Source: Rhizobium sullae (lineage in GTDB: Bacteria > Pseudomonadota > Alphaproteobacteria > Rhizobiales > Rhizobiaceae). Taken from it: 64,000 bases of DNA. Positions within the stretch are counted from its first letter, which is position 1. Every line of letters begins with the position of its first letter. Shown piece by piece: positions 1-8,986 of the stretch. Below the pieces are notes generated by a model. The model did not search any database, was not told the DNA's origin, and was given only the letters and a program-made list of their open reading frames with translations. The stretch lies in the NCBI RefSeq assembly GCF_025200715.1, contig NZ_CP104143.1, positions 3,103,501 through 3,167,500 on the forward strand, given 5' to 3'. Position numbers and translations under genes: made by a program.

Positions 1-2
1 TC

Positions 3-1067
3 ATTACCCACGATCTCGGCATCGTCGCCCAGACTTGTGACCGGATTGCCGTGCTTCGCGGCGGCAAGCTGCTCGAGGAGGGGCCGAAACGTGCGATCCT
101 TTCCAAGCCTCAGCATCCCTACACGACCAATCTGATCAATAGCCACCCGTCCATGCCCGACTCCGCTCCTGTCGAGGTGATTAAGGCGAGTGGCGTCACC
201 AAACCTCTTCTCGAAGTCGACGACCTGAATGTATGCTTCAAAGTCGGCGGCAGCCTTTTCAAGGGAAGCGGCAAGAGCGTGAGTGCCGTCTCGGGTGTCA
301 GCCTGCGAGTGATGCCCGGCGAAACTGTCGGCATCGTCGGAGAGTCCGGCAGCGGCAAGAGTACGCTCGCACGGGCAGTTCTGGGACTCGCACCGATCTC
401 CTCCGGACATGTGACGTTTGACGGCATCGACATCGCACAGCAGAAGGCCTCCGGCCTTGCCAAACTGCGCCACGAGACAGCGATGGTTTTCCAGGATCCC
501 TATAACGCGCTCAATCCTCGACTGACGATTGGCAGCATGCTTGGCGAAGTGTTGAAGGTGCACGGCAAGATCGCGGCAGCGGACATTCCGGCACGGATCG
601 GCGAATTGCTCGATCTCGTCGGACTGGAGCGCGAATTCGCCAATCGCAAGCCGCGCAGTATGAGCGGCGGCCAGTGCCAGCGCGCGGGAATCGCGCGGGC
701 GCTCGCAGTCGACCCGAAGCTCATCATCGCCGACGAGTGCGTGGTGGCTCTCGACGTCACCATCCAGGCACAGATCATCGATCTTTTCCGCGAACTCAAG
801 GAAAAGATGAAGTTGACGCTGATCTTTATCGCTCACGACCTCGCCATCGTGCGCAATCTCTGCGAGCGCGTCGTCGTCATGTATCAGGGGGAGATCGTGG
901 AAGAAGGATCCTCCGAGGAGGTCTTCGCGCGGCCGAAGCATGCCTATACCGCAGCCCTGATTGCCGCCATTCCCGATATCGATCCGGACAAGCCGTTGCT
1001 GCGGGCCGGAATGCGCCACGACGAGCCGCAGTCCACACCGCTTCAGCCAGCCAAATGCATGCCATAA
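3..1067 (+). CDS. Peptide-type ABC transporter, fused double ATPase (5'-truncated)
   Basis: The reading frame is open from the window edge, so the N-terminal part is missing. The visible start (ITHDLG, then the oligopeptide-transporter C-terminal HPYTTNLI) is the tail of a first nucleotide-binding domain. A complete second domain follows: Walker A GESGSGKST near 340-366, signature MSGGQCQRAGIARAL near 660-705, Walker B LIIADEC near 720-740 and switch His in IAHDLA. It ends in a second oligopeptide-type motif (HAYTAALIAAIP). This is the DppD-DppF fused layout that energises import of peptides or similar solutes. The Walker B continuation reads ADECVVALD instead of the usual ADEPTSALD, but the catalytic Glu is kept. 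The binding-protein gene follows 19 nt downstream, so they are probably co-transcribed; the permeases should lie upstream of the window. Substrate cannot be read from sequence. Confidence 0.93.
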   Translation: MTHDLGIVAQTCDRIAVLRGGKLLEEGPKRAILSKPQHPYTTNLINSHPSMPDSAPVEVIKASGVTKPLLEVDDLNVCFKVGGSLFKGSGKSVSAVSGVSLRVMPGETVGIVGESGSGKSTLARAVLGLAPISSGHVTFDGIDIAQQKASGLAKLRHETAMVFQDPYNALNPRLTIGSMLGEVLKVHGKIAAADIPARIGELLDLVGLEREFANRKPRSMSGGQCQRAGIARALAVDPKLIIADECVVALDVTIQAQIIDLFRELKEKMKLTLIFIAHDLAIVRNLCERVVVMYQGEIVEEGSSEEVFARPKHAYTAALIAAIPDIDPDKPLLRAGMRHDEPQSTPLQPAKCMP

Positions 1068-1086
1068 CAACGAAGGGAACAAACGC

Positions 1087-2601
1087 ATGACAAACAAATG
1101 GAAGATAGTCGGGCTAGCAGCCATCGTGGCTGGCCTCACGCTAAGTGCAAGCTATGCCGACGCAGCCGGGGTTCTAACCATCGGGCGTCGCGAAGACTCG
1201 ACGACTTTTGATCCGATCAAGACGGCGCAGAACATCGACAACTGGGTCTTCTCGAATGTCTATGACGTGCTGATACGTGTCGACAAGACGGGAACCAAGC
1301 TGGAGCCTGGCCTTGCCGAAAGCTGGACCGTTTCCGACGACGGCCTCACCTATACGTTTAAGATCCGCGATGCCAAATTCTCCGATGGTTCACCGCTGAC
1401 GGCCGGGGATGCCGCCTATAGCCTGCTGCGCATTCGCGATGATGAGACATCGCTCTGGAGCGACTCCTACAAGGTCGTCGACACGGCTGTCGCAACCGAC
1501 GACCGCACGCTGACCGTCAAGCTCAAGAACCTTTCCGTACCATTTCTTTCGACGTTGGCACTTCCGAACGCCTCGGTGATCTCGAAGAAAGGCATGGAAG
1601 AAATAGGCTCCGATGCTTACGGTGAAAAGCCAATCGCATCGGGTGCCTTCGTGGTTGACGAGTGGCGCCGCGGCGACCGTATCATCCTGAAGAAAAACCC
1701 CTATTTCTGGCAGGCGGATCGAGTGAAGCTCGATGGCGTCGAATGGATCTCCGTGCCGGACGACAACACGCGCATGCTGAATGTCCAGGCCGGCCAGCTC
1801 GACGCCGCGATCTTCGTGCCCTTCTCCCGTGTCGAAGAACTCAAGAAGGACCCGAACCTTACCGTCACTATCGATGCCTCGACCCGCGAGGACCATCTGC
1901 TGATCAATCATGCGCACGGCGCACTCGCCAAGAAGGAAGTCCGCCAGGCACTCGATATGGCGATCGACAAGAAGGCGATCGTCGACGCCGTGACCTTCGG
2001 CCAGGGAACCCTCGCCAATTCTTATGTCCCGAAGGGCGCCCTCTATTATTACGCAGACAACATGCAGCGCTCTTATGATCCGGAAAAGGCCAAGGAGATG
2101 CTGGCGGCAGCCGGCGCATCAGGCTTAACGCTGAACTATCTGATCCGCGCGGGCGACGAAGTTGACGAACAGACCGCCGTTCTGGTCCAGCAGCAGCTTC
2201 AGAAGGCCGGTATTATCGCCAACCTGCAGAAAGTCGATCCAAGCCAGGAATGGGATATGACGGTCGCCGGCGATTACGACATCTCGGTCAACTACTGGAC
2301 GAACGACATTCTCGATCCGGACCAGAAGACGACCTTCGTGCTCGGGCACGACTCCAACAACAACTACTTGACCAACTACAAGAACGAAAAGGTGAAGGAA
2401 CTGGTAGCCGCGGCCCGTCTGGAGATCGATCCAAAGAAGCGCGAGCAGATGTATGTCGATCTTCAAAAGATGGCGAAGGATGACGTCAACTGGATCGACC
2501 TTTACTACAGCCCGTACATCAACGTCTCCCGCAAGCACATTGAGAACTTCTACCAGAATCCGCTTGGCCGTTTCTTCCTGGAAGATACGGTTAAAAACTG
2601 A
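1087..2601 (+). CDS. ABC transporter substrate-binding protein, family 5 (peptide/nickel type)
   Basis: A 504-residue periplasmic binding protein. The first 28 residues form a signal peptide (basic MTNKWK, hydrophobic core, ADAA cleavage region). The mature part begins with VLTIGRREDSTTFDPIKTAQN, the start typical of SBP_bac_5 proteins, and contains LAESWTVSDDGLTYTFKIR, the family signature. The ATG at 1087 has a good ribosome site (GAAGGGA) just upstream; longer in-frame starts would run into the ATPase gene. It delivers ligand to the transporter whose ATPase lies directly upstream. Members of this family bind oligopeptides, dipeptides, opines, sugars or nickel; the ligand here is unknown. 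Confidence 0.93.
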   Translation: MTNKWKIVGLAAIVAGLTLSASYADAAGVLTIGRREDSTTFDPIKTAQNIDNWVFSNVYDVLIRVDKTGTKLEPGLAESWTVSDDGLTYTFKIRDAKFSDGSPLTAGDAAYSLLRIRDDETSLWSDSYKVVDTAVATDDRTLTVKLKNLSVPFLSTLALPNASVISKKGMEEIGSDAYGEKPIASGAFVVDEWRRGDRIILKKNPYFWQADRVKLDGVEWISVPDDNTRMLNVQAGQLDAAIFVPFSRVEELKKDPNLTVTIDASTREDHLLINHAHGALAKKEVRQALDMAIDKKAIVDAVTFGQGTLANSYVPKGALYYYADNMQRSYDPEKAKEMLAAAGASGLTLNYLIRAGDEVDEQTAVLVQQQLQKAGIIANLQKVDPSQEWDMTVAGDYDISVNYWTNDILDPDQKTTFVLGHDSNNNYLTNYKNEKVKELVAAARLEIDPKKREQMYVDLQKMAKDDVNWIDLYYSPYINVSRKHIENFYQNPLGRFFLEDTVKN

Positions 2602-2613
2602 TCGATTGCTGCA

Positions 2614-2647
2614 ATTTAAAACGCCGCCACTCCACTGGATGGCGGCG
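2614..2647 (-). terminator. Intrinsic terminator of the 8900-2705 operon
   Basis: A perfect 8-bp stem (CGCCGCCA at 2622-2629 with TGGCGGCG at 2640-2647) closes a 10-nt loop. Read on the minus strand it is followed by TTTTAAATT, giving a U-tract. It lies 58 nt beyond the stop codon of the minus-strand fused oxidoreductase. On the plus strand there is no T-run, so it serves mainly the minus-strand operon, though its hairpin may also help end the peptide ABC transcript. Confidence 0.7.
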
Positions 2648-2704
2648 CCCAATTCGTCGGGAAGTCGCGGCGCAGAGATTACCTCCCCGCGCTTTTCTCG
2701 TTCG

Positions 2705-4708
2705 TCAGCCCTCCAGCCACTTCACCTGCTCGGGCGTAAGCTTGATGTCGAGTGCTGAAAGGCTGTCTTCCAGCTCGGCGATTGTGCGCGGGCCGATCAG
2801 CGGAATGACAGGGAACGGCTGGGCGATGACATAGGCTAGAGCGATATGGATCGGGTTGCGCCCGAGCTCCTTCCCGAGTTCAATCGCGCGGTCACGGCGC
2901 CCGAAGTTGCGCTCGGAATACCAGCAGCGGACGATTTCCTCGTCATCATGCTTGTCGCGTCCCGCCCGGTCGGTAAAGAAGCCGCGGCCCTGGCTCGACC
3001 ACGCGAAGTTCGGAATCTGCTTGTCGTTCAGCCACTTCTTCCAATCATCGTCCGAAGCTGCGACGCATCCGGCCCAGATCGGATCGAGCATTTCAGCGAG
3101 CGAGAAGTTGTTGGAAAGAGCAGCAGGCGCTTCCTTGCCGTTCTTTGCCGCATAGGCCATCGCCTCGTCCATGCGCTCGCGCGTCCAGTTCGAGCCGCCG
3201 AAAATCCCGCGGATGCGGCCGCGGTTGACTTCCGCATCCATGGCATCGACGAACTCGCCAACCGGCACGCCGGTATTGTCGCGATGCATGAAGTAAATAT
3301 CGACGTAGTCCGTCTTCAGCCTGTCGAGCGACTGATCGAGTTGCGTGGCGATCATGTCCGGATAGCAGAGCGGCGAATGCACACCCTTGCCGATCAGGAC
3401 GATCTCCTCGCGCGGAATGTTGCGGCTCGTGTGCCAATCGCCGAAGATGCTCTCCGTCTTGCCGCCACCGTAGACATAAGCCGTGTCGAAGATGTTGCCG
3501 CCCGCCTCGTAGAAGGCATCGAGCGTCAGCGAGGCGGCTGCAAAACTCGGGAAGAACTCGAATCCGAGCGTCACGACGGAGGCGGGCTTGGAGATGCCTG
3601 GTATCTGACGCTGCGGAACGCTGTCGCCTCGCCGGACTGTCCCACCCGCAATATTCGCGGTGCGTTTTGATGCTTTTTCGACCCCGTATTCAAGGCCGAC
3701 CGCGGCACGCCATTGGTCGAGAACGCGGAGGTTGCCGATGGAATCGGTCCAGCTCATGCCCGGCGAAGTGAATTCCTTCTCGCCGGCGCGGATTGCATCT
3801 CCGGCCGCGTCGACTTCAAAGGAATAGAGCCAGCGGTCTTCCTTCACCTCGACCGCTTGTTGTTCATTGCCCTTGAATATCTCGATCTTGCCGATGCCGC
3901 CCTTGTGACCTGAGGCAAACCAGAAATCCTTGACCTCGATACGGCCTTCGGAGCCGATGATACGCAGTGTATTGTCCTGCTGCGCCATGATCGAGCAGGA
4001 GACTTCGGCGATGATGCCGTTCGGAAATTTCAGAACGGCGGAGGCCCATTCGTCGATGCCCGACTGGCCGAGGTGCGCCACGCCGGAAACCTTCTGCGGC
4101 TCGAGGAAAGGCTTGTCTTCAACCGCTCCGGCGATCAGCCGCGCCATCGAAACCGGATAGCCGCCGACATCCAGAATGCCGCCGCCCGCCTTGTCATTGG
4201 CGAAGAGCCGATGCTCTGGCTTGAAGCTGCCCATGTTGAAGCCGAAACTTGAGCGGATGATCCGCACCGTGCCGATCACGCCGCTTTTCACCAATTCGAC
4301 GATCTTCGCCGTCTGGGGATGCAGGCGGTACATGAAGCCCTCGCCGGCAAAGACGCCGGCCTTCTTCGCTTCATAGTAGATCGCATCCGCATCGAAGGCC
4401 GAAAGCGCGATCGGCTTTTCCACCAACACGTGCTTGCCAGCGCGGATTGCCTTGATCGCCCATTCGGCATGGCCGGTGTGCGGCGTGGCGATATAGACGG
4501 CATCGATCTCCGGATCGGTCAGCAGCGCATCATAGCCTTTGACGATGCGGGCACCGGGAAAGCCGTCGCCGAGGCCCGGTTTTTCCGGATTGCGGCTCGC
4601 GATAGCCACCAATTTGCCGGTCCGCGAATGCGCGATGCCGTCTGCGAAGGTGCGGGCGATGGTGCCGGGACCGATGATGCCCCAGCGGATCGGTTGCTCT
4701 GAACTCAT
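2705..4708 (-). CDS. Fused Gfo/Idh/MocA oxidoreductase - aldo/keto reductase
   Basis: A 667-residue two-enzyme fusion. Residues 1-345 are a Gfo/Idh/MocA-type NAD(P)-dependent sugar dehydrogenase: dinucleotide-binding GIIGPGTIA at 10-18, the EKP motif with its catalytic Lys at 97-99, and GGGILDVGGYP near 175-185. Residues about 365-665 are an aldo/keto reductase with the family tetrad visible: Asp408 and a Tyr in FDTAYVYGG, Lys441 in LIGKG and His475 in YFMHRD. The join (about 345-365) is a short Arg/Gly/Ser-rich linker. The gene is the last of the five-gene sugar ABC operon, 42 nt after the ATPase, so it most likely oxidises or reduces the imported sugar or its keto-derivative in the cytoplasm. 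Whether both halves act on successive intermediates is inference. Confidence 0.88.
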   Translation of the reverse strand: MSSEQPIRWGIIGPGTIARTFADGIAHSRTGKLVAIASRNPEKPGLGDGFPGARIVKGYDALLTDPEIDAVYIATPHTGHAEWAIKAIRAGKHVLVEKPIALSAFDADAIYYEAKKAGVFAGEGFMYRLHPQTAKIVELVKSGVIGTVRIIRSSFGFNMGSFKPEHRLFANDKAGGGILDVGGYPVSMARLIAGAVEDKPFLEPQKVSGVAHLGQSGIDEWASAVLKFPNGIIAEVSCSIMAQQDNTLRIIGSEGRIEVKDFWFASGHKGGIGKIEIFKGNEQQAVEVKEDRWLYSFEVDAAGDAIRAGEKEFTSPGMSWTDSIGNLRVLDQWRAAVGLEYGVEKASKRTANIAGGTVRRGDSVPQRQIPGISKPASVVTLGFEFFPSFAAASLTLDAFYEAGGNIFDTAYVYGGGKTESIFGDWHTSRNIPREEIVLIGKGVHSPLCYPDMIATQLDQSLDRLKTDYVDIYFMHRDNTGVPVGEFVDAMDAEVNRGRIRGIFGGSNWTRERMDEAMAYAAKNGKEAPAALSNNFSLAEMLDPIWAGCVAASDDDWKKWLNDKQIPNFAWSSQGRGFFTDRAGRDKHDDEEIVRCWYSERNFGRRDRAIELGKELGRNPIHIALAYVIAQPFPVIPLIGPRTIAELEDSLSALDIKLTPEQVKWLEG

Positions 4709-4750
4709 GGCTATTCCTCTTTCGTATCTTCGTCTTGGGAGCGGATTTCG

Positions 4751-5836
4751 TCAGCGCAAGCGATTGCCTGCGCTGTCGAACAGGAAGGTGCGTTTTGCGG
4801 AAACTGCGACGGTAAGCGTGTCGCGATCGGCGGCAGAGCGGGATTCCGGACGTTCGATGATGAGCGGCTGGCCGCCCGCAGCGGTCGCATAGACATAGCT
4901 GGTATTGCCGAGGTGCTCGGCAACGTCGACCGCGACGGTCAGGTCGGCATCGCCGCTGCCCTGGTCGGCAAAATGCTCGGGCCGCACGCCGAGGGTAACC
5001 TGCGCGCCCTTTTCGGTTACCGCCGAAACCGGCAGCGTCAGTCGGACATTCCTGTCCCCGGTCACGGCAACGGTTGCGTTCGAGGCGTCTCTTTCAACAA
5101 CTTCCGCCGCCAGAAAATTCATCTTCGGCGAACCGACGAAACCGGCAACGAACTGGTTAGCAGGATCGTCGTAGAGGTCGAGCGGCGCACCGATCTGCTC
5201 GATCTTGCCCGCACGCAGCACGACGATCTTGTCAGCAAGCGTCATCGCCTCCGTCTGGTCGTGGGTCACATAGATCATCGTCGTGCCGAGCTGCTTGTGC
5301 AGCCGCGAGATTTCCACCCTCATCTGCACGCGCAGTTCTGCGTCAAGGTTCGACAGCGGTTCGTCGAAGAGGAAGACCTCCGGCTCGCGAACAATAGCGC
5401 GCCCGATCGCAACACGCTGGCGCTGGCCGCCGGAGAGTTGCTTCGGACGGCGTTCCATCAATTCCTTGATCTGCAGGATCTCGGCGGCGTGGCGCACCCG
5501 TTTCTCGGTATCCGCCTTCGGGTTGCCATTCATACGCAGGCCGAAAGAGAGGTTATCCGCGACCGTCATATGCGGGTAGAGCGCATAGGACTGGAAGACC
5601 ATGGCAATGCCGCGATCGGCAGGTTCGACATTGTTGACGACCCTACCACCGATCGTGATCTCACCAGCTGAGATATCTTCAAGACCGGCGATCATCCGCA
5701 GCAGCGTTGATTTCCCGCAGCCTGAAGGGCCGACGAAGACGACGAACTCGCCGTCCTTCACGTCGAGATTGGCGCCGTGGATCACGTCGAAGACACCAAA
5801 GCGTTTGACAACATTCCTGAGTGAAAGCTCTGCCAT
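4751..5836 (-). CDS. Sugar ABC transporter ATPase, UgpC/MalK type
   Basis: A 361-residue ATPase of the carbohydrate-importer CUT1 class. Visible motifs: Walker [10 protein letters not shown] near residue 38, Q-loop [10 protein letters not shown], signature [15 protein letters not shown] near 135, Walker [13 protein letters not shown] and switch His VTHDQ. After about residue 235 comes the MalK-type regulatory C-terminal region ([20 protein letters not shown]). It should energise uptake by the two permeases immediately upstream in the operon (13-nt gap to the second permease). The sugar is not identifiable. Confidence 0.94.
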   Translation of the reverse strand: MAELSLRNVVKRFGVFDVIHGANLDVKDGEFVVFVGPSGCGKSTLLRMIAGLEDISAGEITIGGRVVNNVEPADRGIAMVFQSYALYPHMTVADNLSFGLRMNGNPKADTEKRVRHAAEILQIKELMERRPKQLSGGQRQRVAIGRAIVREPEVFLFDEPLSNLDAELRVQMRVEISRLHKQLGTTMIYVTHDQTEAMTLADKIVVLRAGKIEQIGAPLDLYDDPANQFVAGFVGSPKMNFLAAEVVERDASNATVAVTGDRNVRLTLPVSAVTEKGAQVTLGVRPEHFADQGSGDADLTVAVDVAEHLGNTSYVYATAAGGQPLIIERPESRSAADRDTLTVAVSAKRTFLFDSAGNRLR

Positions 5837-5849
5837 TCGGCCTCCCCTG

Positions 5850-6692
5850 TTATTTGATTGCGCCGGCCGCGATGCCGGCGATGAAATGACGCTGCAACAG
5901 GACGAAAACGACGAGGATCGGTGCGGTCAGCAGCATCGCGCCCGCCATGATGCCGCCCCAGGAAACCTTGGTGAGGCCGATCAGCGTTCCGAGCGCCACC
6001 GGCGCTGTCATCATGCCAGGCCGGGAGTTGATGAGCAGCGGCCAGAGATAATTGTTCCACGAGTGGAGGAAGAGAATGATCGACAGCGCCGCCATCGTCG
6101 GCCGGGCAAGCGGCAAGGCGATGCGCAGGAATATCTGCCATTCCTTGACGCCTTCGACGCGGGCGGCGTCGAAAAGCTCGTTCGGCATCATCGAGAAGGA
6201 CTGGCGCATGAAGAGCACGCCCAGCGAATTGAAGAGAGGCGGGACGATGAGTGCCACCCAGGTGTTCGCCAGCTTGAATTCGCGCGCCACCATGATGAAT
6301 TGCGGGATCACGACAACGGCGAAAGGCAAGGTGATCGTGCCAAGAATGATGGCTGTGACCACGGAGCGGCCGATGAACCTATAGCGCGCAAGCGCCCAGC
6401 CGGCCATCGATGTCAGCATCACCGACAGGATGGTATAGATGATCGCGACGGTGATCGAGATGAACATCGCCCTCAGAAAATTTGTATCGGCCTGCAGGTT
6501 CCTGAAATTCTCGACAAAGTTTGTCGACGGCCACAGCACGATGTCCGGGCTGAAGATGCCGTTGTCGGGCATGGTCGAGAAGACGAACATCATCCAGAGC
6601 GGAAAGAGCCAGATGATGGCAAGCGGCGTCAGAGCGGCATGCAGCGCGATCTTGCGTATCAAGAGAGATTGCGACTTGGACCTCGACCTCAT
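5850..6692 (-). CDS. Sugar ABC transporter permease, MalG type
   Basis: A 280-residue inner-membrane permease (BPD_transp_1 fold, about six membrane helices). The cytoplasmic EAA loop reads [21 protein letters not shown], the contact site for the ATPase. The ATG at 6692 overlaps the stop of the upstream permease by 4 nt (ATGA) and is preceded by GGGAGGGAG, so it is preferred to an upstream in-frame ATG at 6713. It pairs with the 6689-7549 permease to form the CUT1 channel. Confidence 0.92.
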   Translation of the reverse strand: MRSRSKSQSLLIRKIALHAALTPLAIIWLFPLWMMFVFSTMPDNGIFSPDIVLWPSTNFVENFRNLQADTNFLRAMFISITVAIIYTILSVMLTSMAGWALARYRFIGRSVVTAIILGTITLPFAVVVIPQFIMVAREFKLANTWVALIVPPLFNSLGVLFMRQSFSMMPNELFDAARVEGVKEWQIFLRIALPLARPTMAALSIILFLHSWNNYLWPLLINSRPGMMTAPVALGTLIGLTKVSWGGIMAGAMLLTAPILVVFVLLQRHFIAGIAAGAIK

Positions 6693-7549
6693 TTCGGCTC
6701 CCTCCCGACCCACAGATTAAACAGCGAAATTGCAATCGCCAGCGCGGCTATCGTGTAGGCGATCGCCGATGCGTATCCGAAATTCAGTGATGTGAAGCCC
6801 TGCCGGTAAAGAAGCAGGCCGAGCGTTTCCGTGCCGCCGCCTGGGCCACCGCGATTGGTGATGAGGAACGGTTCGGTGAAAAGCTGCATCGTGCCGATCA
6901 CCGACAGCACCACGCAAAAGAGGATGATCGGCTTCAGGAGCGGCAGAGTGATGTGGAAGAACTGCTGTACCTTGCTGACGCGATCGAGCGTCGCGGCCTC
7001 GTAGACATCGTCAGGGATCGACTGCAGGCCGGCCAAAATGATGATCGCGTTGTAGCCCGCCCAGCGCCAGGTGACTGCGATAATGACGAGGGCCATTGCC
7101 GCATTCGCATTGTCAAACCAGGAAACGGGAGCAATGCCGACCGAACCGATCAGCTTGTTGACGATACCGAAATCGATGCTGAACATCAGCCGGAAGACGG
7201 CGGCATAGGCGACCTCGCCGACGACGACGGGCGCAAAGAAGGCGAAGCGGAAAAGAGGCCGCGCTTTCAGCAGCGGTGAATTCAAAAGCACCGCCATGAC
7301 GGTTGCAAGCGCAATCATCACCGGCACCTGGATGACCAGGATGATCAGCGTATTGTAGAGCGCATTATAGAAAGCCGGATCGCCGAAGAGGCGTCCCCAA
7401 TTGGCCTGAAAGCTGTATTTCCAGGGATTGATGCGGGTGTTCTGGAACGAGATCAGGAACGAATTGATAATCGGCCAAAGCCAGAAGGTGGCGAAGACCA
7501 GAAGATAGGGCGCAAGGAACAGATAGGCGCTCCGGGTCCTGAATGGCAT
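6689..7549 (-). CDS. Sugar ABC transporter permease, MalF type
   Basis: A 286-residue permease with about six membrane helices and an EAA loop (YEAATLDRVSKVQQFFHITLPL). It lacks the large periplasmic P2 domain of E. coli MalF, as is usual in rhizobial CUT1 systems. It overlaps the next permease by 4 nt, so translation of the pair is coupled. A gap of 76 nt carrying a hairpin (7594-7618) separates it from the binding-protein gene. Confidence 0.92.
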   Translation of the reverse strand: MPFRTRSAYLFLAPYLLVFATFWLWPIINSFLISFQNTRINPWKYSFQANWGRLFGDPAFYNALYNTLIILVIQVPVMIALATVMAVLLNSPLLKARPLFRFAFFAPVVVGEVAYAAVFRLMFSIDFGIVNKLIGSVGIAPVSWFDNANAAMALVIIAVTWRWAGYNAIIILAGLQSIPDDVYEAATLDRVSKVQQFFHITLPLLKPIILFCVVLSVIGTMQLFTEPFLITNRGGPGGGTETLGLLLYRQGFTSLNFGYASAIAYTIAALAIAISLFNLWVGREPK

Positions 7550-7593
7550 TTATATCCTCCTCACAAGCGAAACGAGCCACCTTGAAGGTGAAC

Positions 7594-7618
7594 GCCGGGC
7601 GCGCATCAGGCGCCCGGC
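7594..7618 (-). other. Intercistronic hairpin after the sugar-binding-protein gene
   Basis: A perfect 9-bp GC-rich stem (GCCGGGCGC at 7594-7602 with GCGCCCGGC at 7610-7618) with a 7-nt loop, directly downstream of the minus-strand binding-protein stop. No U-run follows, so it probably protects the upstream mRNA end or partly attenuates transcription, raising binding protein over permeases. Confidence 0.55.
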
Positions 7619-7625
7619 CGGTTGC

Positions 7626-8900
7626 TCATTCTGCGATCGGAAGGCCAGTCGCCGAGGCGATCTGGTTGGCCGCGTCGTCAAGCGCCGCTTTGGCGTCCGG
7701 ATAGCCGCCGGCGAAATATTTCGTCTGCGCCGCCTTGTAGATCGCATCCGCATCGCTCTGGAACGCCGTCCCGCGGCTCGGTACGATCTTCGGCAGCGTC
7801 GAAAGGATGTCCGCCCAGACCTTCTGCCCGCCCCAGTAAGGCAGCGGCTCGTTGACGAAAGGATCCTGTACGGCCGACAACAGCGAAGGGACGAGGCCGA
7901 AGGACTTCAACATCGTGACCTGGCCTTCATTGGTAGCCAGCGCATAGTTCAGATAGGCCCAGGCCGCTTCCTTGTTTTCGGAATTGGCGTTGATGGCCAG
8001 CGACGAACCGCCGAGATTGGCGGCATGCGGGCCGTCAGCCGTGAGGCTAGGCATCATGTAGACGCCCCATTTGCCGGAAAGATCCGGCGAGCCGGAGCGT
8101 ATCGTGCCTTCGTACCAGCCGCCATACATCTGGCTTGCGACCTTGCCTGCGGTATTGGCCTGGATTTTCTGGTCCCAGATGGCGGCCGTCAGCGTTCCGG
8201 CGTCCTTCATCTGCTTGACCTTTTCGAGGGTTGCGACGCAGGCCGGCTTGTTGATGGTGATCGTTTGGCCGTCGGTAGCGAAATAGCCGCAGCCCTGCTC
8301 GTTGGCGATCATCCGGAACCATTCGCTGTCGCCGTTGAAATCGGCCTGCGCCATGACGACGCCGGGATTGGCTTCGGAAATCTTCTTGCCGGCCGCGATA
8401 AAATCGTCCCAGTTCTTGATCGTCGCCGGATCGACGCCGGCCTTTTCATAGAAGTCGCGGCGATAGAAAACGGCAACCGGACCGGAATCCCACGGCATCG
8501 CATAGGCGACGTCATCCACCTCCAACTCGGTGCGCTTGAAGTCCGGAAATTTCGCCTGGATTTCCGGCGTATAGCCGAGTTCGTTCAGATTGGCGAAGCA
8601 GTCCGGGAAGCGGTTCCAGAAGATTTCCGCCTCGAAATTCTCGATCGTCACGATGTCCGGCAGACCGTCGCCGCCGGCGGCGCAACCGGCAAGTGTCTTA
8701 TCGAAGACTTGGCTGTTCCCAAGGTCTTCCACCGTGACCTTGATATCTGGATATTGCTTGTTGAAGCCTTCGAGCGTGGATTTCAGCGCCGATGCTGCGA
8801 CGTTCCAGCTCCAGATGGTGAGATTGCCCGACTGCGCGAATGCGGAACCGGAAGCCAGCAGCGCGACCGTAGCGGTCGCACCGATAAGTTTGAAGCGCAT
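7626..8900 (-). CDS. Sugar ABC transporter substrate-binding protein, family 1
   Basis: A 424-residue periplasmic protein. A Sec signal peptide is clear (basic MRFK, hydrophobic stretch, cleavage after GSAFA). The mature start NLTIWSWNVAASALKSTLEGFNKQ is typical of SBP_bac_1 (CUT1) proteins. A purine-rich ribosome site (AAAAGGGAGGA) precedes the ATG at 8900. It is the first gene of the minus-strand operon reaching to 2705 and faces the divergent AraC-type gene across 86 nt, so their promoters overlap. Ligand is probably a mono- or oligosaccharide. Confidence 0.93.
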   Translation of the reverse strand: MRFKLIGATATVALLASGSAFAQSGNLTIWSWNVAASALKSTLEGFNKQYPDIKVTVEDLGNSQVFDKTLAGCAAGGDGLPDIVTIENFEAEIFWNRFPDCFANLNELGYTPEIQAKFPDFKRTELEVDDVAYAMPWDSGPVAVFYRRDFYEKAGVDPATIKNWDDFIAAGKKISEANPGVVMAQADFNGDSEWFRMIANEQGCGYFATDGQTITINKPACVATLEKVKQMKDAGTLTAAIWDQKIQANTAGKVASQMYGGWYEGTIRSGSPDLSGKWGVYMMPSLTADGPHAANLGGSSLAINANSENKEAAWAYLNYALATNEGQVTMLKSFGLVPSLLSAVQDPFVNEPLPYWGGQKVWADILSTLPKIVPSRGTAFQSDADAIYKAAQTKYFAGGYPDAKAALDDAANQIASATGLPIAE

Positions 8901-8986
8901 TGAAAATCCTCCCTTTTCAATTGCCGTCCTTTAGCGAACGTGGCTAAGTTATATGCAAGGGAGCCCCTGTCTCCTAAAAAGGGAAT

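Noticed and set aside
961..1086. N-terminal extension of the peptide-binding protein
   Set aside because: It overlaps the ATPase gene; the ATG at 1087 has a ribosome site and begins a proper signal peptide.
5601..6758. Long open frame (385 codons) on the plus strand
   Set aside because: It is antisense to the well-supported sugar ABC ATPase and permease genes, and its predicted protein is low-complexity Arg/His/Asp-rich, typical of an antisense frame in GC-rich DNA.
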